A DNA stretch of 64,000 nucleotides from the NCBI GenBank assembly GCA_018660825.1, contig JABJJO010000089.1, positions 1 to 64,000 of the forward strand, given 5' to 3'. Of this stretch, positions 28,753 to 37,141 are shown piece after piece; the stretch's first letter is position 1, and the number at the start of each line of letters is the position of its first letter. The position numbers and the translations under genes were made by a program. Below the pieces are notes generated by a model that saw nothing but the letters and a program-made list of their open reading frames with translations, searched no databases and was not told the origin of the DNA. The DNA is from Planctomycetaceae bacterium. GTDB lineage: Bacteria; Planctomycetota; Planctomycetia; Pirellulales; Pirellulaceae.

Positions 28753-30303
28753 ATGCCCAAACCAGCATGTTGCTTAACCATAGGATTACTGATTAGCTTC
28801 ATCTTTCCAATTGGCCACATTGACCAGCAATTATCCGCTGCCGAGCAGGCGCCACCGCAGCGACCCAACATCCTCTTTATTTTGGCCGATGATCAGTCTC
28901 CCTGGGATTTACAAATCTATAACAAACAATCGGTGCTCGACACACCTATCTTGGATCAATTAGCCAAGAGTGGAATGGTCTTTGACGGTGCCTATCACAT
29001 GGGTGCTTGGGCTGGCGGAGTGTGCACACCCTCGCGGCATATGATTATGTCTGGTCGCAGCGTTTGGCACATTCCTGACCAAGGCAAAAATCGTAGAAAC
29101 CCACATGTTGGAAATCCCCAATTAGTGCCGCCAAATATGGCGGAATTTACCATGGGTGCTGTATTTAACAGAGCAGGCTACGCCACGATGCGGACTTGTA
29201 AAGTAGGCAACAGTTTTAGAGCAGCCAATGAGCAGTTTACTGTCAGAAAAGAACGCACCAATCGTGGAGCAACCGACGAGAATGGTAGTGCCTGGCACGC
29301 GCAACAAGTGCTCGATTATCTGAGTGACCGAGAAGCACAAACAGACAGTAAGCCGTTCTTAATTTACCTTGGCTTTTCTCACCCCCATGACCCACGGATG
29401 GGAAACAACGAACTGTTGAAAAAATATGGAGCGGTTAACCATACGGACAAAATCAATGTTCCTGCGATTCAACAGCGGACGCCAGCATTACCACTGAACT
29501 ACCTCGCAGCGCACCCGTTTCCGCATGGACACCCTGGACTGCGAGACGAAGTGAAGGTTTCAGGTGTGTGGGAGAAACGAGACCCAAATACGATGCGGAA
29601 TGAACTTGGCCGTGAGTTTGCCTGTAGCGAAAATATTGACAGACAAGTAGGACGTGTTTTAGACAAGCTCAAGCAAACGGGGGAACTCGACAATACTTAT
29701 GTCATCTACACAGCAGACCATGGCATGGCCATTGGACGCCATGGACTGCAAGGAAAACAAAACCTGTACGAGCATACGTGGCGAGTGCCTTTCATCGTGT
29801 CGGGCCCTGGAATTAAACCAGGCACGCGGACCCAAGGAAATATCTATCTGCTCGACATCTTGGCAACCCTCTGCGACCTCGCCGATATCACGCCACCCAA
29901 GATGAATGAGGGCACAAGTTTCTTACCGGTGCTAACTGGCAAGCAGCAAACGATACGAGATGTTCTGTATGGTGTTTATTGTGGTGGTACCAAACCTGGA
30001 ATGAGATGTGTTCGTCAGGGTGACTGGAAGTTGATCAAGTACGACGTACTCGACGGCACTGTACAAAAAACGCAATTGTTCAACTTAGCAGATAATCCGC
30101 TAGAACTGCTGGCGGAACATCATGCTCAAGATTTGATTGCTCTCGTGGGCAACAAACCTGATGCCCAGCAGCGTAATCTAGTTGACGATCCCCGTTATGC
30201 CGACCAGCTCAAAGAAATGGAGTCGTTGCTATTACAAGAACAACAGCGTCTCGATGATCCCTATCGGTTGTGGAATCAGCCCCCAATCGATACATCCAAG
30301 TAA
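28753..30303 (+). CDS. secreted sulfatase
   Basis: The 516-residue protein has a signal peptide (about 1-30), the NILFILADDQSPWDL metal-binding start, and the canonical formylglycine motif Cys91-Thr-Pro-Ser-Arg in GGVCTPSRHMIMSGRS. Further conserved parts are FLIYLGFSHPHDPR, NTYVIYTADHGMAIGRHGLQGKQNLYEH and the C-terminal ADNPLELL. The TADHGMA.GRHGL.GKQ..YEH pattern places it with iduronate-2-sulfatase/choline-sulfatase-like enzymes. It lies 49 nt after the cytochrome giant, with no terminator between, so the two are probably one operon: desulfation next to an oxidative enzyme. Confidence 0.92.
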   Translation: MPKPACCLTIGLLISFIFPIGHIDQQLSAAEQAPPQRPNILFILADDQSPWDLQIYNKQSVLDTPILDQLAKSGMVFDGAYHMGAWAGGVCTPSRHMIMSGRSVWHIPDQGKNRRNPHVGNPQLVPPNMAEFTMGAVFNRAGYATMRTCKVGNSFRAANEQFTVRKERTNRGATDENGSAWHAQQVLDYLSDREAQTDSKPFLIYLGFSHPHDPRMGNNELLKKYGAVNHTDKINVPAIQQRTPALPLNYLAAHPFPHGHPGLRDEVKVSGVWEKRDPNTMRNELGREFACSENIDRQVGRVLDKLKQTGELDNTYVIYTADHGMAIGRHGLQGKQNLYEHTWRVPFIVSGPGIKPGTRTQGNIYLLDILATLCDLADITPPKMNEGTSFLPVLTGKQQTIRDVLYGVYCGGTKPGMRCVRQGDWKLIKYDVLDGTVQKTQLFNLADNPLELLAEHHAQDLIALVGNKPDAQQRNLVDDPRYADQLKEMESLLLQEQQRLDDPYRLWNQPPIDTSK

Positions 30304-30312
30304 GCTCTGCCA

Positions 30313-30783
30313 TCACTCAACAGTATCAGCAGCAGTTACTTTGTAAGCTTTCTTAAATGCTTCGTTTGAGAACACAAGCTGCAGTTGTTCTTTTTCTTTG
30401 AGACTAGCGGCTTTGCCTTTGCAGTTGTTACAACAGAACCGTACTTTGATGCCCTTGATGGTAACGGTGTTCGCTGCACTCGCTTTTTTGCCCGTCAATG
30501 GACAAGTAATTTGTTTTGCTTGGCGAGTAGCAATCAGTTGTATATTGGCCAGCGGAGCGTAAGATTTTTTGTCACCCGCAAACGACGCTTTACAATTTGG
30601 GCATGCCAAATAAACTTTTCCGCCGTTCCAATCCACTGCAAAATCTGACAACGCTGGCTTGCCACAAACCATGCATTTCAGGTCTTCGGGAATATCAGCA
30701 GCAAATGCTGTGCCCAGTGCAGTGAACACCAAAGCGGCAAATACAAAGATTCCACGGCGACTGACTTTTCGTAATTTTCTCAT
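30313..30783 (-). CDS. exported Cys-rich protein, probable metal or zinc-ribbon type
   Basis: The 156-residue product has a basic N-terminus and signal peptide (to about residue 29, AFA/A). The mature part carries regularly placed cysteines: CMVCGKP, CPNCK, CPLTGKK and FCCNNCKGK, resembling two YHS/TRASH-like metal-binding ribbons (about 35-75 and 90-130). Such domains bind transition metals or zinc. A role in metal trafficking in the periplasm is inference; the CusCBA-like operon 3.6 kb downstream on the other strand is at least compatible. It is convergent with the sulfatase at 28753 (10 nt apart). Confidence 0.7.
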   Translation of the reverse strand: MRKLRKVSRRGIFVFAALVFTALGTAFAADIPEDLKCMVCGKPALSDFAVDWNGGKVYLACPNCKASFAGDKKSYAPLANIQLIATRQAKQITCPLTGKKASAANTVTIKGIKVRFCCNNCKGKAASLKEKEQLQLVFSNEAFKKAYKVTAADTVE

Positions 30784-30927
30784 GCTGTAGATTCATCCTT
30801 TTTTTATAAAATTAGAGTGTGGCAAAGTATACGCTGTAATACGAGGAGCACAACCTGTGGTTCAGGCAAAAACAAAATATCTATCAGAAAACAGCGCTAC
30901 GAACCTAACTCCAATTATCATCGCCCA

Positions 30928-31638
30928 TTAGCATTTAGCCGCTGCACGTTTGCGGCCAATGCGACCCATTTTCTCGTTTTTCTCGATATATGCTAGGGCA
31001 ACTGGAATTTTACACGCCGTATCACCCATATCTGCAGTCACTTTTCCAATTTTCTTAGCCGTCGTTTTGGCTTGCTTAGTCAACGGCGCGACAAATGTAC
31101 CAACCGCAATCACAAACCGATTCATCCCGACTCGTACTCGATCTGGTTGCGAATGAACATCCGTGGCAACTGTCTTTAGAAGCATTCGAATTTCTGCAAA
31201 ATCTAGTTCTTCGTCAGCAATCGTCGAAACAATGGACGAATACGTCGCCCACCCCGAGGATGCTATGGATTCTTTTTTCGCTTTCATCCACTTGAGCGCT
31301 AAGTCCGTGCCAGCAACGTTTTCTGACGCCACCCAAGCAACCGTCCAATCCGAGACCATCGTCCAATCAGCATCTCGTGCCCATTGATTTAATCGACTGC
31401 GTGTCATCAACGAACCATCTGCGACTAATCCGGCAAGATAGCGGGCATCACAATTGCCGGTATCAAACAATTCGTAGGCCAGATCTTGATTGCCTTTGAT
31501 CTGCTTGGCGATCACTTTCATGTCGGCCACTTTCACGCCAAACATCTTTTCTGGAGCACCGTGGCGCGCATATGTTTTGCGTGTCTGAGCGTCACCCTTT
31601 TTCTTTAAAGCTACCATGACTTGTTTGACTGTCTTCAC
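30928..31638 (-). CDS. DNA alkylation repair protein (AlkD-like)
   Basis: The 236-residue all-helical protein matches the AlkD/DNA alkylation repair family: opening VMVALKKKGDAQTRKTYARHGAP with FGVKVADMKVIAKQIK, then ELFDTGNCDARYLAGLVAD, and WARDADWTMVSDWTVAWVASEN with several Trp and Asp residues like those that line the AlkD substrate cleft. HEAT-like repeats in AlkD glycosylases excise cationic alkyl purines. The close C-terminal match is less certain because this family includes members without proven activity. It is monocistronic; 260 nt separate its start from the polyferredoxin start at 31899, with nothing else recognised there. Confidence 0.83.
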   Translation of the reverse strand: MKTVKQVMVALKKKGDAQTRKTYARHGAPEKMFGVKVADMKVIAKQIKGNQDLAYELFDTGNCDARYLAGLVADGSLMTRSRLNQWARDADWTMVSDWTVAWVASENVAGTDLALKWMKAKKESIASSGWATYSSIVSTIADEELDFAEIRMLLKTVATDVHSQPDRVRVGMNRFVIAVGTFVAPLTKQAKTTAKKIGKVTADMGDTACKIPVALAYIEKNEKMGRIGRKRAAAKC

Positions 31639-31898
31639 AAGAGCTCTCCTTCACGTTGACTGCGGAATTAGGTAATTGGATTATACTGCTAGCATACTAT
31701 CCAAGTCGTTTTCGCAGGGCGGTCATCGGGTGTCGTTCATTATTGGCGTGCCAGATGTTGGGCTTAGCGTGAGAATCCCATCATAGACGGATACGGATCT
31801 TCTCAACAGTGTGTAGAATTAGAAATGACCTCCCCGAAATAGCCGCTTTTATTGACTTCGGTGATTTGCAAACAACGTCAACTGCTAATAAAACACAT

Positions 31899-34217
31899 AT
31901 GATCACCAATCGATTCGATCACTACAAAAAGAAACCCAAACGCCTTGCCTTGATTCTAGCGTTCGTAGCCACAGTAATCCTTGCTTTGTTGCTAACCGAA
32001 CCCGCAGCGTTACCGCAACTATCGGTGGCAACTGCTGGACTTCTACTGACGACGGCGATTGTTCTCGGCGGCGCTTCGCTACTCATTTTTCTCAATGCGT
32101 TCGATCAAGGCCGTACTAAATCATTGTTGCGATTTGACTGGTTTGCACCGGTCTTACGCAAACAAACATCCGCATCTCAAGTTTCACATTCACTCACCGG
32201 GCGACTGCTACGACGCATCGTTCCCGCAAAATATCAATCCAATCGAGAGACCAAAAAACGCGGTCTTATCCGTCGAGGGCTGAGGAAACTCGGCATCTCA
32301 TGGCTTGCTTCACCCTTGCGACGAATCGTACAAGGTATCTGTCTCGCGACATTCTTGGGATTATTTTTCTATGTCTGTTGGCCCTATTCCGCCAAACCGA
32401 TTCCTGTAAAACCGATTTCTACGGGTTGGGTTTTTCACACGATTGAAAATGAATCAGGCGAGTTTGTGTTGAGTACGACAATCCCGGCAAACAATACATC
32501 CACCGCCGGGGATAAACTGGTCCTTATCGATGAGGGCCTAAAATTGACAGCAACCGCTATGGTGGGCGAGTTTAATGTTAGCCGAGTTGATGATGCAAAT
32601 ATCTATCTGCTGCCTGTCGGTGAATTGACACCTGAACTGTTGGATGCATTTTTTACGAGTACAGGACCGTGGAGTTTTTACCAAGCCGACCCTACCGCGT
32701 GGCCGTCGCATTACGCGGACGACCTAGCGACAAAAGAAGTGATACCGGCAGAGTCATTTTTGGTGATTGACCCTTTAGTAAGTCTTTCAACAGCTATCGC
32801 AGCCCGCAGTTGGGTTTGGTCACTGGCTTGCGCCGCTGGAATTTTGCTGGTCTGCATTTTGATTCCTCGTGGATTTTGTGGATATTTGTGCCCACTGGGA
32901 ACAACGATCGATCTTTTCGATTGGGCGATTACAACACGAACAAAACGATTTCAAGTTCCTGCAGATGGTTGGTGGGTTCACATTAAATATTACCTGTTGG
33001 TAGGAACCTTGATCGCATCAGTGTGTGGTGTCTTAATCTCAGGTTTCGTTGCCGCAATCCCCGTTATCACTCGCGGACTCTTATTCTTGTTTGAACCGTT
33101 ACAGAACGGATTGCTTCGCAACTGGCATCAAGTCCCAGCGATTCATGTTGGTAATTGGATTTCATTGGGTTTGTTTTTGGCGGTACTTTGTCTGGGATTT
33201 TTGCGCCCTCGGTTTTGGTGCAAGTATGTTTGCCCTAGCGGTGCCATGTTCTCGATCAGCAACTTATTCCGAGCGACAGAGCGAAAGGTCGAAGATACTT
33301 GCATCAACTGCAATAAGTGCATTGAAATCTGTCCCTTTGATGCAATCAAACCTGACTTCTCAACGCGGGGCACTGATTGCACTATGTGTCAGTCGTGTGG
33401 CGGAGTCTGTCCAACCCATGCAATTAAGTTTGTGGAACGGGGCAATGTGGTGGAATTAAAAGTGTTAAATGATCCACCGACAGGCGAAACCTCACTGGGG
33501 CGGCGTGGGTTTATGTCATGGGCTGCTGGCGGCGCTGCGGCCGTTGCCGGTGGACTTGGCCTGACTGGGGTCACCAAATCATGGGGCGCTAACCTAGACG
33601 ACCCTGATGCTTTTTTACCTGTTCGACCACCTGGTAGTGTGCCGGAACGCGAGTTTCTGCAGATGTGTATCCGTTGTGGCGAGTGCTTCAAGGCTTGTCC
33701 AAATAACGTGCTACAACCAGAAGGATTCCAACAGGGGCTCGAAGGCCTCTGGACACCGCTGGTCGTCGCTGATTGGGCAGGCTGCGAATCGAGTTGTAAT
33801 GCCTGTGGTCAAGTTTGCCCAACGGGTGCGATTCGACCCTTACCGCTCGAGGAAAAAAAGGAAGCTCGCATGGGCTTAGCAATCGTTAATCAATCGACGT
33901 GTCTGCCGTTTGCCGAAAAGGAAGCGTGTGATTTGTGTGTCCAAGAATGTACTGCTGCCGGCTATGACGCAATTGAATACATGCAAGTTGGTACTCAGGT
34001 TGATGACGATGGGAACCCAGTAAGTGATTCCGGTTTTCTAGCGCCGGTTGTATTAACTGACAAATGCGTCGGCTGTGGATTGTGCCAAACTCGTTGTTAC
34101 CATATCAACGTTAAACAAAAAGAACTGCTTTCAGAGTCCGCTATCATTATCGAAACCGGTGAAGACTATGAAGACCGTCTCATGACGGGTTCCTACATCG
34201 AACTGCATAACGGTTGA
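31899..34217 (+). CDS. NapH-NapG-like polyferredoxin fusion, membrane-bound
   Basis: I start this at the ATG at 31899 (772 aa); a GTG at 31809 adds 30 residues without clear signal. The N-terminal half has about six or seven TM helices and the NapH-like motifs RGFCGYLCPLGTTIDL and RFWCKYVCPSGAMF, with a periplasmic domain (about 165-290). Two 4Fe-4S sites follow (CINCNKCIEICP and CTMCQSCGGVCP). Near residue 535 lies a Tat-like RRGFMSWAAGGAAA segment, then four more Cys clusters (CIRCGECFKACP, CESSCNACGQVCP, CDLCVQECTAAGYD, CVGCGLCQTRC), as in NapG/MauM. It probably moves electrons from the quinol pool across the membrane; the terminal acceptor is unknown because no reductase gene is adjacent. 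Confidence 0.87.
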   Translation: MITNRFDHYKKKPKRLALILAFVATVILALLLTEPAALPQLSVATAGLLLTTAIVLGGASLLIFLNAFDQGRTKSLLRFDWFAPVLRKQTSASQVSHSLTGRLLRRIVPAKYQSNRETKKRGLIRRGLRKLGISWLASPLRRIVQGICLATFLGLFFYVCWPYSAKPIPVKPISTGWVFHTIENESGEFVLSTTIPANNTSTAGDKLVLIDEGLKLTATAMVGEFNVSRVDDANIYLLPVGELTPELLDAFFTSTGPWSFYQADPTAWPSHYADDLATKEVIPAESFLVIDPLVSLSTAIAARSWVWSLACAAGILLVCILIPRGFCGYLCPLGTTIDLFDWAITTRTKRFQVPADGWWVHIKYYLLVGTLIASVCGVLISGFVAAIPVITRGLLFLFEPLQNGLLRNWHQVPAIHVGNWISLGLFLAVLCLGFLRPRFWCKYVCPSGAMFSISNLFRATERKVEDTCINCNKCIEICPFDAIKPDFSTRGTDCTMCQSCGGVCPTHAIKFVERGNVVELKVLNDPPTGETSLGRRGFMSWAAGGAAAVAGGLGLTGVTKSWGANLDDPDAFLPVRPPGSVPEREFLQMCIRCGECFKACPNNVLQPEGFQQGLEGLWTPLVVADWAGCESSCNACGQVCPTGAIRPLPLEEKKEARMGLAIVNQSTCLPFAEKEACDLCVQECTAAGYDAIEYMQVGTQVDDDGNPVSDSGFLAPVVLTDKCVGCGLCQTRCYHINVKQKELLSESAIIIETGEDYEDRLMTGSYIELHNG

Positions 34218-34362
34218 TAAAACGACCTTTTCCAGCAGAAAATCTAATTTAGCTAGAAAAATAAGCTAAAAGCCTCTGTAGCTCCTCTAATTTTTGTCCG
34301 ATTTATCCAGATACGAATACCAACGCGCAAGGACTGCGCACATTTTGCCCTGGAAAACCGTG

Positions 34363-35742
34363 ATGGATCGGAATCTTCCTTTATATCTACTAACCGCCGC
34401 CACGCTACTGCTCTCAGCATGTACGCCGCTGCGCCCACGGGCAAGTACCAAATCACACGCAATTGGCTGGCCTCGGTTAACTTCAGACGAATCGGCGATC
34501 AGCTTACCCGCATTGCCTTCCAAATCAGACCCTCCATCCGCTGACCAATCGCTTCTCGAGAAACCTCTAACGCTGGCTGCCCTAAAAAAATACGCAGTCC
34601 AAAAGAATCCCAGTATTACCGCAGCCATGGCCCATGTCCGCGCTGCCCAAAGTCACGCCGCTCAAGTCGGTATGCGACCCAACACACGCATTGGCTTCTC
34701 CGCTCAACAAATCGGCAGCAGCGCAGATATTGAACAAGTCGGAATCGCCGTCGGGCAGGAAATCTTGCGCGGCAACAAACGTCAACTTGACCAGGCAATC
34801 AGTGAACATGATATCAACCGTGCTCGCCAAATACTGCAGAGCCAACAACAGCGAGTGCAAACTGATGTGGCCATCGGCTACTTCAACGTTCTCTGCACGC
34901 AAAAGAGAGTAGAGCTACTTACCAACATCGCTCATATCAATAAAGAAGCGACTGAGGCGGTAGAAGCACTATTTGAAAGTAAAGAAGTAAGTAAGCGAGA
35001 TCTGCTGCAAGCGAGAATCGAAAGTAACACTAGTAAAAGTTTATTACAGCTAGCACAAAGTGAGCATGCTGCTGCTTGGCAAGTGCTCGCTGCAGTTGTC
35101 GGGTCTACAGAAATTATCGACCAACCATTAGTTGGTGACCTCGATAATGCCGTCGACCAAATCGTGTGGGAATCCTCCCTCGAACATCTACTAGCAAATA
35201 GCCCGGAAATTGCCACTCGACAAGCTAGCGTACAACAAGCGAAAGTGGCTGTCCGACGCGCTCAAGCCGAATCTGTCCCGGATATCAATATCCAAGCAAT
35301 CCTGCAACACGATAATTCCATTGGAGCGGCCAATGGAAACTTGATGGTCTCCATTCCAGTTCCGCTGAAAAACAAGACTCGAGCACGTGTACGAGAAGCG
35401 GAACATAAGTTGATCGCAGCCCAGCAATTAGTCTCTGCTCTGCGACTACAATTGCAACAACGCTTAGCGCCCGTGTTTCAAACTTACACCAGTAGCCAAC
35501 AACAAATTACAACATACCGCGAAAGCATTTTGGTCGATGCCCAGGAAAGCCTCGATCTTACTAAGCTCGGATATGAAGGTGGTGAGTTTAGTTATCTCGA
35601 GCTATTAACCGCTCAGCGCACATACTCGCAAGCCAACCTCGACTATCTAGCAGCACTCCAAAAACTCTCAGTCGCCCGCGCCAAAATCGACGGACTCCTA
35701 CTGACCGATAGTTTGCAAATGCAACTTGAGGCGGGTCACTAA
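34363..35742 (+). CDS. TolC-family outer membrane efflux lipoprotein (CusC/CzcC-like)
   Basis: From the ATG at 34363 the product has 459 residues, a signal peptide and lipobox LLSAC (Cys about 20); the GTG one codon earlier is equally possible, and a TTG at 34294 is unlikely because it buries the signal. The rest is the long helical TolC/OEP fold with two repeats: ALKKYAVQKNPSITAAMAHV, VGIAVGQEILRG, SPEIATRQASVQQAKVAV, LGYEGGEFSYLELLTAQRTY. It forms the outer-membrane duct of the RND pump encoded by the next two genes; its stop overlaps the adaptor start by one base (TAATG). Confidence 0.9.
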   Translation: MDRNLPLYLLTAATLLLSACTPLRPRASTKSHAIGWPRLTSDESAISLPALPSKSDPPSADQSLLEKPLTLAALKKYAVQKNPSITAAMAHVRAAQSHAAQVGMRPNTRIGFSAQQIGSSADIEQVGIAVGQEILRGNKRQLDQAISEHDINRARQILQSQQQRVQTDVAIGYFNVLCTQKRVELLTNIAHINKEATEAVEALFESKEVSKRDLLQARIESNTSKSLLQLAQSEHAAAWQVLAAVVGSTEIIDQPLVGDLDNAVDQIVWESSLEHLLANSPEIATRQASVQQAKVAVRRAQAESVPDINIQAILQHDNSIGAANGNLMVSIPVPLKNKTRARVREAEHKLIAAQQLVSALRLQLQQRLAPVFQTYTSSQQQITTYRESILVDAQESLDLTKLGYEGGEFSYLELLTAQRTYSQANLDYLAALQKLSVARAKIDGLLLTDSLQMQLEAGH

Positions 35743-37121
35743 TGGATAAGCCAAAAATTAGAATTCGCAATGTATTTATCGGCGCTATTATCACAACTGC
35801 CCTCATCGTAGCCTATGCCAAACGCGACTCCATCCAAGCGATGTTAAATAGTCAAACGACATCAGCAGAAATTAACGAACAAGATGACCACGATCATACA
35901 GATCACGATGACCACACCGCCGGTGCTGTGCAAGTCCTAGAATTGTCAACGCAAGCGCGTAAGAACCTCTCGTTGGTTTCAAAATTGGCCGAGCCACAAG
36001 ACTATTGGAAGACCACTGAAATGCCCGGAGTTATTATTGATCGGCCCGGCTTGTCCGACCATGGTATTAGCGCACCAGCGGTGGGAGTGGTCACTCAAGT
36101 GCACGCATACGCAGGCGACACAGTGAAATCTGGCGACAAACTATTCACCCTGAAACTGTTTAGCGAATACCTGCATAACACACAATCAAACCTGTTCCAG
36201 GTCACTCGTGAAACGATACTACTAAATGAAGAACGTCAGCGACTGAACCAACTTGCTCAATCCGGTACCATCGCGACCGCTCGTATTATTGAATTTGACC
36301 AACACATTCGACGTCAACAAGCACTCATTGACTCCTATAAACAAGACCTGCAAATGCGTGGCCTCAACGACGAACAAATACAAGAAGTTGCTACGGGAAA
36401 ATTTATCTCGACCATTACAGTCACCGTCCCAACGACTGCAACAGAAGAACCAAGCTTTGAAGTTCAAGAACTACAGGTAAATTTAGGTTACCAAGTTAAG
36501 GCAGGGCAGTTGCTGGCCGTCATTTCCGATCATCGATCACTGTACATTGAAGGACATGCATTTAAACAAGAAGCTCCGAGTCTGGAACAAGCAGCGAAAA
36601 GCGGCTGGCCGTTGGAAGTAGAATTTGCCGAAGATGACAGTGAACATTGGCCAGCCCTGGACCAAGCGTACAAGATTCGCCACCTATCAAGCACCATCGA
36701 TTCCTCGAGCCGCACATTTGATTTTTTCGTACCACTAATCAATCAATCACGATCGTACGAGCATGCTGGTCAATCCTTTATGGCATGGCGGTTTCGTCCT
36801 GGACAGCGTGTGCGAGTACGAGTACCGGTCGAGCAATTTCATGATGTGATTGTCCTACCAGCCGCAGCGATCGTGCGAGAAGGCCCTGAAGCATATGTCT
36901 TTCGACAAAACGGAGATTTATTTCAGCGTCTACCAGTACACGTGATTCATGAAGATCGCTTGTTTGTCGTATTAGCCAATGACGGTAGTGTGCAAACTGG
37001 AGCATATATTGCTCAAGGTTCAGCCGCGTCACTTAACCGAGTCCTGAAAGCCCAGTCAGCTAGTGGCCAACAGGCCAATGTCCATGTTCACGCCGACGGG
37101 TCCGTTCATACGGACCACTAA
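35742..37121 (+). CDS. RND efflux periplasmic adaptor (CusB/CzcB-like) with His-rich tails
   Basis: The 459-residue protein has one N-terminal membrane anchor (VFIGAIITTALIVAYA), a barrel-sandwich/lipoyl part (VGVVTQVHAYAGDTVKSGDKLFTL near 110-130), a helical hairpin (about 140-215) and a beta-barrel domain (about 260-370). Two metal-binding-like His clusters flank it: DDHDHTDHDDH at about 47-57 and HVHADGSVHTDH at the C-terminus. This matches heavy-metal RND adaptors that sense or hand over Cu, Ag, Zn, Co or Cd. It is translationally coupled to the TolC gene and 20 nt from the pump gene. Confidence 0.9.
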   Translation: MDKPKIRIRNVFIGAIITTALIVAYAKRDSIQAMLNSQTTSAEINEQDDHDHTDHDDHTAGAVQVLELSTQARKNLSLVSKLAEPQDYWKTTEMPGVIIDRPGLSDHGISAPAVGVVTQVHAYAGDTVKSGDKLFTLKLFSEYLHNTQSNLFQVTRETILLNEERQRLNQLAQSGTIATARIIEFDQHIRRQQALIDSYKQDLQMRGLNDEQIQEVATGKFISTITVTVPTTATEEPSFEVQELQVNLGYQVKAGQLLAVISDHRSLYIEGHAFKQEAPSLEQAAKSGWPLEVEFAEDDSEHWPALDQAYKIRHLSSTIDSSSRTFDFFVPLINQSRSYEHAGQSFMAWRFRPGQRVRVRVPVEQFHDVIVLPAAAIVREGPEAYVFRQNGDLFQRLPVHVIHEDRLFVVLANDGSVQTGAYIAQGSAASLNRVLKAQSASGQQANVHVHADGSVHTDH

Positions 37122-37141
37122 CCGCAGAGAGAACTTTAAAC

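Noticed and set aside
34247-34269. TTTAGCT/AGCTAAA hairpin after the polyferredoxin gene as a terminator
   Set aside because: A/T-rich 7-bp stem without a following T tract.
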